A stretch of 64,000 nucleotides of DNA. It comes from Sthenelais limicola (lineage: Eukaryota > Annelida > Polychaeta > Phyllodocida > Sigalionidae). The stretch is taken from positions 61,284,773 through 61,348,772 of the forward strand of contig OW804095.1 of assembly GCA_942159475.1 (NCBI GenBank), given 5' to 3'. Numbering within the stretch: the stretch's first letter is position 1; every line of letters begins with the position of its first letter. The notes under the pieces are model-generated. The model ran no database searches, had not been told where the DNA came from, and worked only from the letters and a program-made list of their open reading frames with translations. The translations under genes and the position numbers were made by a program. Positions 13,226-28,200 of the stretch are shown here, piece by piece.

Positions 13226-16200
13226 GTAACTATAGTCACAATATTAAGATAGTGTCATATCACAACTATAGACTCGCTTTTCGGTATTTCTCTATTTATT
13301 CTGGATTTATATGGACAACTAAATACAAGAAAATATAACTTAATATTCTATATTTGCCTTTCAATTTGCTTGTGTAATTTGCAGTCATTTTTCAGTGCCG
13401 ACACAGCCATATTATTTCCATGTCCTTGTATCTAGCATTTCCCCATCTACATGTATTAATCCAGATGACGTGATCGTAATTTACTGATAATCTAGATAAA
13501 TATTTAGTTCTACCTTGAAATCATGATTCTAGCACAGAGTAATGATTCTACCAAAATAAGCTTTATATCTGTATATTTTTTATAATTACGGCCAGTCTTG
13601 TAATAAATGTGGTTCAATGTCGCAATGGAATTACAATTGGCACTAGCCATCTATGTCATGCAACTTCCATTTATTATTTAATTTTACTAAGGACAGGCCA
13701 CTGCCATCTTTCTCTATCGACCACCATTGACTATAATACGTACACGACCAGTCAAATGCCGAAAGCGGGTGGGTTTATTTTTCAGCTTAAGATAGCGCAT
13801 CTAAAATGATCAATTAATGAGGACAAATGGATCGAGCTGGCATTTGCAGCCGCGATGCCCGATCTTGATGCGTATATTTGTAGGACAAGATCATTTTTAA
13901 GTTTTAAATAATTGACCCAAGGGGGCTTGATTTAGACATACACGCATCTGAGATCGGATATGCAAAGGAATACAGAAATAAAGAGTTATAGTAGGTAGGA
14001 GAAGATATTCTTCCAATCGAAGTCCTAAAGTGAGTGGGGGAAATAATCAAAATTGACAATCGATAATTTGGGTAGCACTATGTTAATGTTGAGAGGACTG
14101 TGGATGAAGCGGGGTGAGATACATTAATAAGATTATGATGCAAGACGTTGGAGGGAATCAATTCCTCTTCAAGAATGGAGAGAGGCATTTAGAGGTGGTT
14201 CTATCGGATCCCTTGGACACTAGCTTATAACTATAACATGGTCAGTTCCAGTCCAAATCAGCCAACATACTCCTGGGAAGAAAAATATGCTGTATTGCCA
14301 TGGAAACTCACTAGATGGATCTTTTCTCAGCTGCCCTAATCATTCAAACTGTAAGGGTGCTCTAAATAGGAACTTAATAGGCAATTAGTCCCGATTTAGC
14401 ACAGTGATTATCATTCTGACCCAGCATTGAGTTCGTTCCATATAATTCAATCGTTATTACAATTCTGAGCTCCAAGAGCCGGGCTTCGGAAGATGAAAGT
14501 CGATGGTAAGGGTAAGAATAGGGAATACTGATGTATAGACTCATAATTAATTTACGCCATTTAGACATCTGTGACTGGAATTGGGGACGGGGGTCCATCT
14601 TCACGGGCATTACATATGGATATAAGTTGGAAATACCGCTCGCAGGGCCGATTAGTGTCAACTCAAGAATAAAAGAAACTCTGAGGTGGAAATTTAAAAT
14701 GAAATGATCAACCAGAGTTACGTAGCACACTCTAGCGAGGATTCATATTTATGAGAGCTGGCAATGTTTCATCGATAAAGGAAAATCAGGCGAGAGCCTG
14801 ATGTCAAGAGTTTTGATTGTCCGATGATCATAACCTTTCCACCTCAAATATAACTGATAGGAACAGGGCGCAATCTCAGCGGCCAAAGAAAGCGTGCATC
14901 ATTCATGTGAAGGGCGTTCATCCATGAGACTCCCAGACTCGCATTCTCAAATATTTTTGCAGAAGCTTTGAAATAAGATGAGACAGCACCATTTGTTTTG
15001 AAAGAGTATTTCAATATACACGCACAATAATAAGATTGGTTAAGATTAAGGCTCTAGAGATTCTGCAATTTTCAACTGGGCAGGCCATTGTATCTTAATT
15101 AATTAACTTGAACAGGCGATCGTAAAATGTAATTTGGGCAGCAGAAATGCTTGGATGAATTGGGAAGGAACCCCCATAGACAGTCTGGTCATCCAGCAAG
15201 GTAAATGCACATCTAGCTATCGATGTTTTAGCCTTGAAACAAATGCACAGCTCTAGACTGACACGAAGACATAAAACCAGAGCGTTTTATCCTGAACTCT
15301 GGAACCCTTCACAGTCTATCACTGGTAAGCTACAGCTGCAGAAGGGGAGTGGGGGAGGCGAATACAAGCAGAAGATACAGAGGCTAAGACCCTTATCTTT
15401 TCCTTGATCCTCTTTTTCCTTCCTCGACCACTTTCTCCAGGTGGGCCTGTTGTTATTTGCACTCACTCAGAGGTCTCTCTCTGTTTGGTATTAGTAAACG
15501 CAGACGCCTGGAAAACTACTGGAAGGAATAGTGCTGGGACCGCAGAGGGGGAAAGTAAATCCAATCATACGCCAAACCCGTGAGAGATGGATCCAACTCT
15601 CCATGGGTATATAGCCATACTTCATTTTGGAACTCCCCCGGGCACCACGTATTGGGGTTGCTAGTCGTGGGAGGTTAAATGTAAAGACTTTATAGTTGGA
15701 AAGTCGGAATTGCAGGGAAAAAAACATATACAGAAATAGATCGATTACCTAGTCTATCGAGTAATTACATGCCTATTGCCCAAACAACCAATAATCAAAT
15801 AAAAAGCCTTAGTAACAGACGCCGGAAATGAATCGCTATGAAAAGTCTGGATCGTTTAGTCCTTAGTGTAGACCATACGAATGCCAATGGGATTATGTCT
15901 GGTAGACCATCTAAAAAGGGAAAGTGGAGGGTGTGGGTGACAGTTGGGCTCATGAGGAGGATAATGCTTCCAAAGAAAAGGAAGTTCCTATCTCCAAGGC
16001 ACAGGGGGAGGGATGTTGTCTTGGATACTGACAGGCAAGAGGGATGCAGTGCGTTTACACAGACAGAGACATGCGTGATATTCTTATCAGTGATTGCACA
16101 TGTAAAACACATCTAGAGTTTGTGGAAGCACAGAGCGAACACATTTTAAAAACATTTTCCGGAAGGGCATGACCCTTATCACCTCACAAGTTTATTCGGG

Positions 16201-19200
16201 TATTCTGAAGGATTTTAAGGGTGGGGGGTAGTTTATTTGTGGGAACCTATAGTCATCTCAAATCTCATGAAATCTCACATTTTAGCCTAATATCTTAAAT
16301 TGTGCGCTATTACTTCCTCGAAACTTCTAATCAGAGGTAACAGATAGCTTGTGATGGAGGCACTCTTCCGCCTCCTAGACTAGTTCTGGGAAACATGCAG
16401 AGATGCAGTGACTCCGGATAACGGATAACTGTGGGACCTGTAGGCCAGCCATTTACAATAAGGCACCGCAGCAAATCAATCGCTTCTAATGAATAGTGAA
16501 GTTGTATAAACATAGGGATTGCAAGCGAAGTCATTAGTATTGGTTGTATATTCCATATACATGTCCTAATGACATAAAATATTGGCTGTTGTTAAGTAAT
16601 ATTCCATATGGAATAGACAGATGGAACTTGAGATATGTAGTCCGGTAACCCACAGACCAGACACTGGGAAACCATTGCGCGAGCATATCATGTTCCATGG
16701 TAATGACCTCTCCAGGGTGAGCCTTGCCCTGCGTCTAGGCAAGCCAAGGTAAGGCTAAGTCACAGCCAGTTAACGCTGGCAAGGTAAACTGACGGAGGGT
16801 AAAAAAGAGACAAGACGCGGGCAAAAAAGATGGGTGCATGGGTGTGAGTTGAAAGTGTAGAGAGAGGGAGAAGGCAACTGGGGAGAAGTACAGCAACTAT
16901 GGCGCATAAAAACGAGTTCAATTGACCACAATTTGTGAAAATACGACGCAGAAAGAAATATAGGACAGATATTTAATATATATAAGTAAATTAAAGAGTG
17001 GTAAAAACAATCATGCTTATAGGCACTATAGTAAAACCCTGCTGAGGGTATAATGATACCGAAACGTTGGTACAAATCAGATATTAAAACATAACAAAAT
17101 ATCCAACAATTGTTTTTTCCAGTTTTGATATCATTTCCAAACTTGGCAATAGTAAAAGTCAGCAGTAAAAGTAAAAGAAACACTTTGGTAATGATAGCAT
17201 TCGATGTGGTAATATATATATAAACTGATGGAAATCAACATAGAAACAAAAAGTGAAACAAGAGTAATAAAACTTCCCGTAGCATCTGTCCACACAGGAT
17301 ATTTCTAAGGTGAGTAGTAACTATGGTAACAAGTAAACATGTACTGCGTGTCAGGCTAGTATGGTGATTCTTTTCATGGTGACACAGTCGGACAAATATG
17401 TGGCCAATGGCCTTCATAAACCGCATCTCTTACATCCCATTATATGCGCCAGAATAAAACAAACCTGCCATTGGGATGCCTCATAAATATTCCCATATGG
17501 GATATTATGGAGCGCATTACTAAATAGTCAGAACCACAAACCACGCTCACAAGACAACAGTAAATCAACAATGAATCAGCCCAATCTCAACCCCACTCCT
17601 TCCATTAAATGCCCCAGTGTCAAAATAGCTTTATTCCAAAAACAAAACACAATTAAAACTGAAAAGTGGAATAAAGGCAGTCGAACGTGTTTTCTTAGGC
17701 ATAAACGCGCATGTTTTCATCAGAGGAGTTTGGCCTACAATAAACATGCGTGAGGGGCGTGCTCTTGATTCATTCCATTCAATTCGGGGGAAAAAAATAT
17801 TCAGGTCACCGTTCTCCTTTACGCTGTATCACTCAATCCTATCCTAGATGTATTCACTTTAATAAAAAAACAAATAGACATAGAAACAACCAAAATATTA
17901 TAAAATGCCAATATCTATGAGTAAGCAGAAGTTCCCTATCGCGGTGATTGCAAAGAAAATGTTGCCCCCCCCCCCCCCCCACCTCGCCCAGCTTCCCCCT
18001 CCCACACACAAAAACAAAAACATCTATCCATATCCTGAACATAATAAAAAGCACAATATATTGATAAAGAGCCAATCATATTTGATAGCCCTGATTCACA
18101 ATGAACAGAATCAGGGTTTCCAGCAAAAGTATGCCTATTTGTTCCAATGACGTGAAACACTTCTTTAGAGGAGGCACAGCACGTGGACGTGTCTACAAGC
18201 TTCCGCAAGCTCATAATGGGCACCAGGGGAAGGTGGGGGGAGGAGAGAAGCAGCAGGCACCCCAAGTATCTGCAACTTGGGCTAATATGAAAAGACAATA
18301 TTGGGCACGCTTAAAAATAGCTTTTGGAAAGCTAGATATTAGCATCATGTGGCGTCAGCAGAAACATGTTTAATCCCTTTATACTGGTCTCTGAACATGT
18401 CCCCGGGCCCCAAGTAAGGAGCTAAGCCAAGAAATGTCTATTTTTATCAATGACCTAACCTATTAGTTACTAAAGCTCTATTGATCATGTTCCCAACTTA
18501 GCATTCTTCGACAGTCCCTCAATTTTCCATTCTGACCTACGAACAGTATTACCTAATAGGCAAACTAAGTTCAAAGGAGGGGGCATTGCACTTGAAGCAA
18601 TAGCATCCAGATGTTTATAATGAGCACAATATCGGATCTATGCCCTAATGTTTGTGTTTTTAAACCTACCAAATCATCTAGGTCCACGACGTGTGAAATT
18701 GTTCGCTTCCCTTCGAATAAAAAAAAGCTGCAGTTTCAATATTGGACCATCACACAAAAAGGACCAGATGGAGTAAAATGGGGGTGTTTATTTGTGTTGT
18801 GAGCGGTGCTGGCGGTTTTGGGTAAGAAGCGATCCTGGTCCTGTACAAATGACATATATATATGTGCTCGTACTTTGTGACATTCAAAACATACCAGAGC
18901 TGTCTAGTGACATCAATCCACACCGTCTTGGAAAAGCAAGAGATTTTATCAGCTGAATGAGCTTGATCAAGCAACCAGCCTTGCACCCACTGTCAAGGAA
19001 GGCTATACATGTATTAACTGAAAGGTGGAAGTTTTTACAGACCTCAAGGTCTCTTTACCGACTATTTCCTGGGGTCTTATTGGAACAAGTCAGCTTTACA
19101 GAATCGCTAAAATAGACAGATTTGAGATATCTTCTTTTCTTGGTCACTGGTTTCTAGATAATAATGGCTTCCGTATCACACTTTCCTCTCCACTGACACA

Positions 19201-22200
19201 TGTATATCAGAATGATAGAAAGTAAGGAAGCTCACGAGCAATTTTTCCATTCCCACTGCAAAGCGGGGGTCTTGGACTACCTCCGACAATGATCCATCAT
19301 AACCAGCAAAATGGTTGTAATATAAATGCAAATTGGCAAGTGTGGGTATGATGGGCATGAGCATAGGCGCCTAAACCTATAAAGCACGATTTGAAAAACG
19401 CATGCTTATCCCAATCAATATATGGAAATAAAAACAAGTATGGGTATTGCTACCATACACTGAGTCGTACCTGAGTGTACGAGTAAAAGAAACCCGAACA
19501 GGTAAAACTTCTATTCTGAAATTCACGAAGAAAAACTTCAATATATAGGTAACTAGAATACGTTCACTCTATTTGCATGAGTCCCATTAAAAATATATAG
19601 ATATATGGGGTTAGTGTGAGGGTGAGATTTATTTTATTCTCTCGGGTATTCTCTTCTGTGTTTGTTCGTTTACGGGAACTGTGTCACATTGTGTACAGAA
19701 GGGAAGACCAACACGTGCCCGTCTTCAGTATGATGATGGAATATCCCCAGTTAGTAGCCCAGAACAACTCAGGTATGCTACATCCCAATAGTCCAGCAAA
19801 GCTGCGCTGAGCTTCACCTACAAGTCTAGTGCCTAGTAATACACAGTTCACGTAAGGATAGCGCACCTTGGCTTATGGTTCAGATTCGGGGTGTTCCATT
19901 CACATTTTATGATCAGATAATATTTAGGTTTAAGGAGAGTGGAAAACCAACACTGAAGTATCGAATCAAACTGCAAAATATATCATAATGTATTAATATA
20001 GGAATCCGTGAATAGATATAGCTGATGTCAAAATAAAGTGCTACAATCCAACCTGTCGAACAGCTAACATGGAAATAACCACAGATCCACAACAGTAGTC
20101 CGCCAAAAGTGATATAATTTATTCCCTCTTGACATAGTGTTTTACAAGTAGGAAATTCTATCTGTGTTTTCAAAGCATTCTCGGTGCCGTAGCTAATATT
20201 TTGACTTTTGAGTGGTTAATCTGTTCACACATGATCCAACCAAGATAGAAAAGCAAAACAGGGCAATACCATTAACATTGGTTACACGATGCACCTGCCG
20301 TGGTCATACACTACTTGTGGCCTATCTCATTTCTTTCCAGCGTATTGAGTTGCCTAAGTTATCGCATCGCATATTCCCATCAGTCACCAGCGAGTGTGAC
20401 ACGAACCAAGTCTGTCCACTGCCAACAAGACAGCCAGAGAGGGATTTCTCTTTGTGGATGTTTTTATCTTCAAAGACACAGACATGTTTATACATGTTAA
20501 TGTGTCCATTGCAAATGTAGATGGGTAGCAAGTTATAGAAGGGAAAAGGTTGGACAAGTGGGAGAGGGGTGAAGTAGGAACAAGGGATTAGATACCCTCA
20601 GGCAAGTTGAATCGATTTTCCATTAGTCAGTGATCTGCAATTTCTTGATCTGACCAAGCGCAGGTCACTGGAAGGATATACATGGAATTTCCCACTAAAG
20701 TGGAAGGATTATGTATCAATTTAAGCATCACTAGTGTTGGCCCAGAACTGAGAGGCACCATTGAACATCACGCCTACAAAGCGACCGACAAATTGGTATG
20801 AAAGTACAAGTCCTTAATGCTAACCACAGGCGATGATGGATGTGGAACTCCAAACAAATAGCATATCATGTATTTATCTTGTAGGGACCAACATCACCGC
20901 AAGAAAGATTTATCACTCATACATGACTTAAAAATTAAAAACATATAAGATGTACAAATATCGAAATGTGAGCGTTTCAGACAATTTTCTATTTGTTTTT
21001 ATAGCTGGGTTTCATGACCTCTTTTCATTTTATCACTATTTATCACTACGGATAACCTAGAAACTAGAAGATGATAACGATCAATCTGATACACAAAACA
21101 AAGATCATCACCTAGAGTGTGGATGGAAATGTAATACATATAACGCTTTGGGAAAAGGAGAATCGGGAAGTGTGGGAGAATCGGGAAGTATAAGGATGTA
21201 GGCGTCGGTTTTACCTATATCAGACATTCATCCCATCCCCCGGTCCTTTCCTTGAACCTTAGGCTTTAACCTCTTCATCAAAGGTCAATCATGTCATTTT
21301 ACGCTAGAGCCATCCTGTGTGGTCCGGATGGACAAGAATGACGCCATAGCAACCGTGCCAAGATACGGCTGCCATGGCAACGGCACTATTGCATTACTGG
21401 TCATGTCATGCCAGGCTGGCCTTCGCTTTCTTCCCACATAACTCCATCCCACTGGGATGGTTTGATTGAGATTGTCAATGCTGACAGAGGCAAACGTAGA
21501 AGGAATAAATGTGCTTTATTGACGAACGATTTGTTATTGTCACAGTCAGGTATATTCCCTAGTAGCACTCCTCGCTGGAGTACTATCCATATCATTCGTC
21601 CCAGATCGGACTCCTACCAAGTCCCCTTTTGATAAAACATGACTATCACAACATTTGAGAAAATGATTTCATATATGTGATCGGAAATGACCTATTCAAA
21701 TATATCACCACTTCCTTTCTATTAAATATGGTAAACACAATCAAAGAGTCTCTATTCCGGGAATGTCAACGAGTGTCTATTCTGGGAATGTCACTCATTA
21801 CCAGTCGAACAAAACCATGCCAAAATGTGTAAGAAAAAAAAACCCAACAAAATAGTAGCACAAAAGAGATGAATTATATTCCGCCTGGATACACTAAACT
21901 GGGGAGTATCTACCCCAAAAGTGGGCCCAACTTTGCCCTTCGTGTGATAATAGGCAAATACACTCTGCCATGGTTCATGCAGTGGGATGCCTGAAGTCCT
22001 AGCATGGTCTGAGCAATTACTTCAAGAGGATGCCGATCGTATATCATAATCTCTCCCTTGTATCACGCTGGGACCTCGGGTTATGATGGAAACACTACAG
22101 GGAAGATGAAGCCACGAGTTGAAGAGATCTTTCTTCATCTACACCGATCTAACAATATTCTCTAACAGCAACTACATTCCCAGTCTGACCTTAACAATTA

Positions 22201-22224
22201 CACGGGCACAGTATACCCATGTGT

Positions 22225-22255
<31 letters not shown>

Positions 22256-25200
22256 GGGAGAGAGATTCGCCGCCGCAGTCGGTTAATTTTACACAAAAAT
22301 GTAATAGAATTAGAATTGCCACGCTAATGATAAGATGATTAACGTCTTGATCCATTCGAAGCATTATTACGAGATCGATAATAAAAAACAATGCATTTTC
22401 TACGAAGTAAATATACGTTAGACCACATCAATTGATTAGTCAAATTTGTTATTCTAACGAGGACAAGGCAGGGGGAAAATCGCCTATTTGATTCAAGCTC
22501 CAATTGCGAGCTAGAGTTTTGAAGCCAGGAGAGAAGCCACTTTTTGGTGCAATTCTCGTCACGTTGATAGTTTGGAACATGCGAGTGTCAAAACGCAGTG
22601 GGATGGAGTTCATGTCGAGACGCCATGCTCCGTGTTGGTTGGGGATGTGTATAAATGTGTGTGACCAAGCCAGGAAGCTGAGTATTATGGAAGATACACA
22701 GTACCAAATATATATAGACCTTCCACACAAGGAAAATCAAAATAATTTGAACCATGTCAATTGAACCAGTACTCGTAGAAAAGACGAAACTAGGCATCTT
22801 CTAAAACTCGTTTCTCTAGAACTATTTAAAAGGATAGCTTTCTGAAAGGAACATTTCCTGAGTATAGACTCAAGCTCCCTTTCCCACATGGGCCTGATTT
22901 TGGTCAACTATAGTTCCGCCAGATCAATCATTGGACAATGATCATAGATAAGAACAAAGATACTTATTAAGATAGCCGTTTCGTTGTTTAGGCAATAGCA
23001 AAGCGAAATCTATATTCGAGTAAATCATGATTAAGGCCAATGATAGCTACGAGGGAGGATCGATACGCGAACTCAAAACCTATGATGGTGGGGATGTTCG
23101 AATTAGGCAAATACATACTGAACAGTCCTTAATGTACAATAACATACATTTATGGATTTGATGTGTAGCTTTATTGCCACAAAGTTAAAAATGAGTAGTG
23201 GCACACGGCTCATCCCTATTTATTTCATTCATGGAAGGACAGCTTTGGGGAAAGTTGCTCCGTCCACAGACGATAGGGACCCACTGACGACTTCGATCTA
23301 TCTTGGATTTAAATACTAAGCACCCCCATTAAAACATCCCAATATGTGAAAATGATAGCTATGCTACATCCCAAGCCTCTAAAGGAAATCTGGGAGCTCA
23401 CTTAGGCCCAGTTTCTCCAAGATTACATTTTATTGACTTCCACTAGGAAGCGATCAATAGATCCCAGACCCTGTTTTAGCGCTTGATGAGTTACTGGAAT
23501 CCGGGAGGTTCAATCAGCTCGTATCAACTACGAGCGATCCTATCGGACAAGGCTGTCCACATTGCTAAAACCATGGTTATAGCTTGCCTCGGGGATTTCC
23601 CCAACAGGCACTATGCAACAATTCAAAATATATTGATCAAGATGACAATACCTCTGGATTTTCCTCGGGCGGAACATAGAAAGGCAAGCTATGTCGAGCA
23701 GGGATGATAGCAATATTCTCTTTGCAAAAAAAACTGAACATTTTTGTAATAGCCTATTTATATATATAATATATATATAATCACTGGTAACTTAATCTCT
23801 AACTAAACAAATGTTTGATCTTTTCACACTGCGAGCAGACAAGTCTAATGACGGTGGTATGTAGGCAGATAACATTCATTGTTTTCCTATTGTTTTTAGT
23901 ATAAGGGATAATCGATTAGGGCACGCGATCCCGTGCCACCAAGGCGGAGATCTGAACATCTGCATGGGAAAGCGCCCCCTGACATATCTCTTCCGAACTA
24001 AGCCCTGTCAGGAAAAGGGCACCCATGGGAGCTTTTTTTACAGACTGTGGTTATCTCTTCTTCTGCTACGGAACATTTGGCCGAGAGTGACAAGTAGGAT
24101 GATCAACAGAAGGCGTCTACCCGGTCGTTTCAATACTAGAAGTGCCTATAGCATATTCAAGGCTTCCTTTCAACACTTCGTTGCGTTTTTAAACAATAGA
24201 GTACCAGGCAATTTTTAGCTCCAAACACCATGAATTAGCTTATCATTAGTGGAGCAATGGTGTACACACGAAACTTAAAATCTATACACTCGTTAGAGGA
24301 TCAGAAGAAGATTCTATATTACAATGTTTAACATTACTTAGGTGTAGAATCAATCCGGTGGTCAGAAAAAGTGGACAATTTAAAGCACTCAGTTTTAAAT
24401 GCTTTCGCTTCTGTTTCAGAATGTGCATTGAGAAGAATGTGGGGGCGTCTGACACCAAACACACCGTCCCTCCCTCTACCCCGAGAATTCTTTTTACCCC
24501 CTTTTGACAACATTAGATTCTCTCCTGTCATCTATCCGATTTGCAGAGCTTTTCACCCCATGATTTACTCTGATACGCTTCTCTGTTACAGTCGCAAAAG
24601 TAACTACCCGGAGAGTGACGACAACAAAAATGCCTTATCTGTCAAGGATCGGATCCGGGCATTCGAGGCTCCCTCGCCCCAGGATCCGGGAGAGGTCAAA
24701 GTTAGAGAGGGCGTCAAACCTAGGAAAAACAAGCCCACCAGCAAAGCCTTCGAGGAGTTCGAGAGCAAGGGCATCCTCATTGGATTTGTAAGTATAATGG
24801 CAGTTCTACCAAATTTATGGTTGTTTTATGTTGTCTGTCTCTCGGGTGGTGATAATTAATTCTAGAATCCATCTAGTAAATTGAATCAACTGCTAGGGTA
24901 GGTGGATTCTAGAATTCGCTTCGAATTTGGTTTGTAAGCAGTTTGGGGTGTAGTATGGACAGAACCGACCTCTAGAAAGCACTTCGAAGTGCATTCTATG
25001 GCGTAGTGTGAAAGGGGTAATAATATCAGGAGTGCGAATATATGTCCATAGTACTGTCTACCATAATCAGGACCAGTATAGGTAATTCAGTAACTTTTTG
25101 ACAGTAATGTGTATACTCCCAACTGGCGGTATGTGCGTGATACCAATATATTTTCTTCTACTTCAGAAGTAATGGGAGTAGTATAAAAGGGATCATTTAA

Positions 25201-28200
25201 TATGTCTAGGCAATCAGATCCTGTCCATCCAGGGGCTCCCTGACGAACTTAACAACATCCTGAATCTATCAGTTCTAACTCGATTCTTCCACAGGGCGCC
25301 GAGAAAAAAACTGTCTGATGGTTCAGCTCAGTCGCCAGCTTGATTGGTTCAGAGAAGCAATGAACTGTCTGTAATGTTTTGCCAAGCCATTTGTAAGATA
25401 GAGAAGGGCTGGCTTAGTCTAGAGAAGTACAGAGACTTGACTCAAAAGTACATACTGGTATGAGAATCTTCTTAGGCTAAGAAGATTCGCATAGCGAGAA
25501 GTAAAGAGGAGAGGGTACTTGGCTGGAATACCATCTGGAAATGAGCGGACATAGGCATAGCTTGGGGTAATTAGAGGGGCGTCCAGCTTCGTTCTGAGTG
25601 TCTTGAGGAGGAACGAAAGCGGTGAAGCCATGTCAAATCCTTTCCCCCAACAAGCGATTAAAACATGCACAATAGACACGACAGCCTCCTGGCATCTGTG
25701 GCTCCTAATTATAGAAGGAGAGGAAGGGGAAGTTAAATAGCAGGTGGCCTAAATTCGCGAGAGGAAACGGGTATTAAAGAGGGAAGAGCAAGCATACCGG
25801 GCAAGCATAGGACTGGGGAGAGATAAAGGAGATGAGCAAGAAAAGGGAAAGTTGGCGAGGGCAAACCGTGAAAGCAGGAGTCACTGCGATATCAAATCTC
25901 TCCAAATCATTCTTTCAATTAGTAACTGGTGCGGCACCAACCCACGGATATCCAGGCTGTCTGAAATTCGTCAGTATTCGGACGGAAATACCTTAAAATA
26001 TTATTTGGTTACGCTAGCGATACCTAAAAAAAAGTTGAGAATTTTTAAAACCTCAAAGGTTTCCTCAAACCAAAGGCATTAGAATTAGAGAGTATTTGAC
26101 AGCGAAAATTCGATACACGGGCCATATCGTATTCGTATCGTATCGCCTGAGGACCTATAGGCAATACTAGACTGCCTGTATGGCCACACAGACCATACAT
26201 CACTGAGTAACGGATGAATTTTCCCATCGAGCAATACACTTCTCTGCGTCCATATTCAATTCTCAACATCTCAAGTCACTGCCTAAGCTGGATACACTTG
26301 AACGGTGAGAATGTTAGCCCGACCAGGCAATCCATCGATACATAACCTATAGTAGTATAGGATAATCCATTCAATACATTCCTAGATCAAACTCGACGAC
26401 TCGATATACTGGCCAAATCTCAGTTTTCATTTTTCTGTCGTTCGAGCTCAGATTTCTGCATACACCAAGCAATAAAGTAAAGTTGAATGCCACCCACATG
26501 GCTATAAAACGTAACAGGAAAAAACACACATAATTCTTCTGAGTGAAATAATTATTATCAGCGCTTTCATCACCTACTTAGTGTGCAAAGGGAAACAAAT
26601 GTTCAATATAATACATGTCGATATTGTTTGTAGATATGTCCCGGTAAATACGTAGCACATAGCAAGACAATGCAAGTGTATTAAGGCAATAGATGAGAAT
26701 AAAAGCCAGTGGAACCAAGCCGAATTGCATACAGTAGCAAGTCAACATCCATCAACTAAGCCATATCTCACCTCAAGTCTCTGTGCATTGAGTCAGATGT
26801 TGGGGAATGCCCAGTGTAATCTTTCCATGTGATGTATTGATTCTGAACCACTCCCAATGCATGTAGCCTCCATAGGACGTATTTATGCCTAAATGCCATG
26901 ATACTGTGTATGCAAATTTCAAGTACATCTCGCTATATCTTCGTTCATTTGTTTTTGTTAGAAATATCAAACTGCATTTAATACGGGAGCTTTAGGAACA
27001 AGTTACCCAACTTGTTGAAATTAATATTTTTTTATTTTTGAGAAATAAAATAAATATTTGAAATGTGAACCACCGTGCTATCATTTAATGCTGATGACTA
27101 TCCCAGATAATTGAAGAATATGAGAACACTTGGTACTTGATAAGCGTTCGTTTGGAAGAAACAAAATTAAGAATCGTCCCACGCAAAGTCATTTTCTTTG
27201 GTCCAATTAAGGGTTTTGTCTTATTTTTAGGGAGGCGGGCCAAGGAGAAGGCATGGAGATGAGGATGAGGAGCATGATGATGGAGAAGGCATATGTGACT
27301 CTCCAATTGGTATCCTCCTGCCCAGCCCCACCTCCGGGCTGAGCCAAGAGGACACCCCTACCAGTAGCAGGTCAGTATTTCACCGTTTTATTACTTTGAG
27401 TGTATCTATATGGATAATACATTTCCAATTCATTCAGGCCTACATCTATGACATTTAATTCTGAGGTTAGGGGGCCGTCAAGTTATCCGCACCATCGCGG
27501 ATATTAATTCGAGTAGTAATAGAGAATGGCAATTGAAAAGGTAAAAAATCAGTTCAGTAAAAAAACAATAAGTGGAGAAAATAAGAAGATTGATTATCAC
27601 CGGACGCCTGAAACTCGTTTGGTATCATATTCGGCTCACTTAGCGGCAAATTGCAACCACAATAAATTGTGAACAGCAATATATTTAAAGCGCCATAAAA
27701 TTCACATCATGAAAATTAGCGATCAGCTTGAACAATAATCATTCGCCCTTCATCAATTGTAATGTCTCTTTTTTCGACACTAAGTCGGCAACGAAAACAA
27801 TCCATCCTTCAGAGACTAACGTAAACAGCTTTGCATGTTAACCATTCCCCTGAAGCAAGAAATTTTAAGGTCTTTGTAATTTAAGTAGGTTCCTCCCTTC
27901 AGCTACGTATAGGTACATAACATAGACACAGCAGTGTCATCCCTACAACCTTTTTTGTAAGACCAGTTATCGCCAACCGAACCAACAGACACCTATATTT
28001 CAGCCTGATGGTGAACTGATTAGGAAATAAGCAGCTTTAACTATGGCAATTATCAGAAAGCGACCATTATCTTCTGTGTACACCTAACACTCAGTAGTTA
28101 CTAAATAACGAACTGATACAGCCGACAGCAGTCCTTATTTTTGCAACAATTACACACGGTGCAACATAACTTCAAATACACCTCTAATAAAGCGGTGAAC

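Larger units (their letters stand above)
13226..24591 (+). other. Intron 1 of the membrane-protein gene, or intergenic
   Basis: About 11.4 kb with no supported gene on either strand. It contains an AATAAA at 13602-13607, a C-run at 17965-17980, a GT/G microsatellite at 22221-22258, an AT tract near 23757-23782, and a near-duplicate block around 21746-21801 (two copies of a TCTATTCYGGGAATGTCA-like unit). Open frames up to 137 codons show no family signature and lack paired splice sites. Confidence 0.5.
24788..27230 (+). other. Intron 2 of the membrane-protein gene
   Basis: No coding signal. It contains several perfect inverted repeats: 14-bp arms at 24858-24871 and 24903-24916, a 14-bp palindrome at 24979-24992 and a 25-bp palindrome at 25464-25488. 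Confidence 0.6.

Noticed and set aside
16770..17183. 137-codon minus-strand frame
   Set aside because: AT-driven frame rich in Phe/Leu/Tyr, without homology or splice context.
24371..24591. Extension of exon 2 upstream to an ATG at 24371
   Set aside because: A strong acceptor lies at 24590-24591, the composition changes there, and the phase matches exon 1. The upstream part is likely intron.
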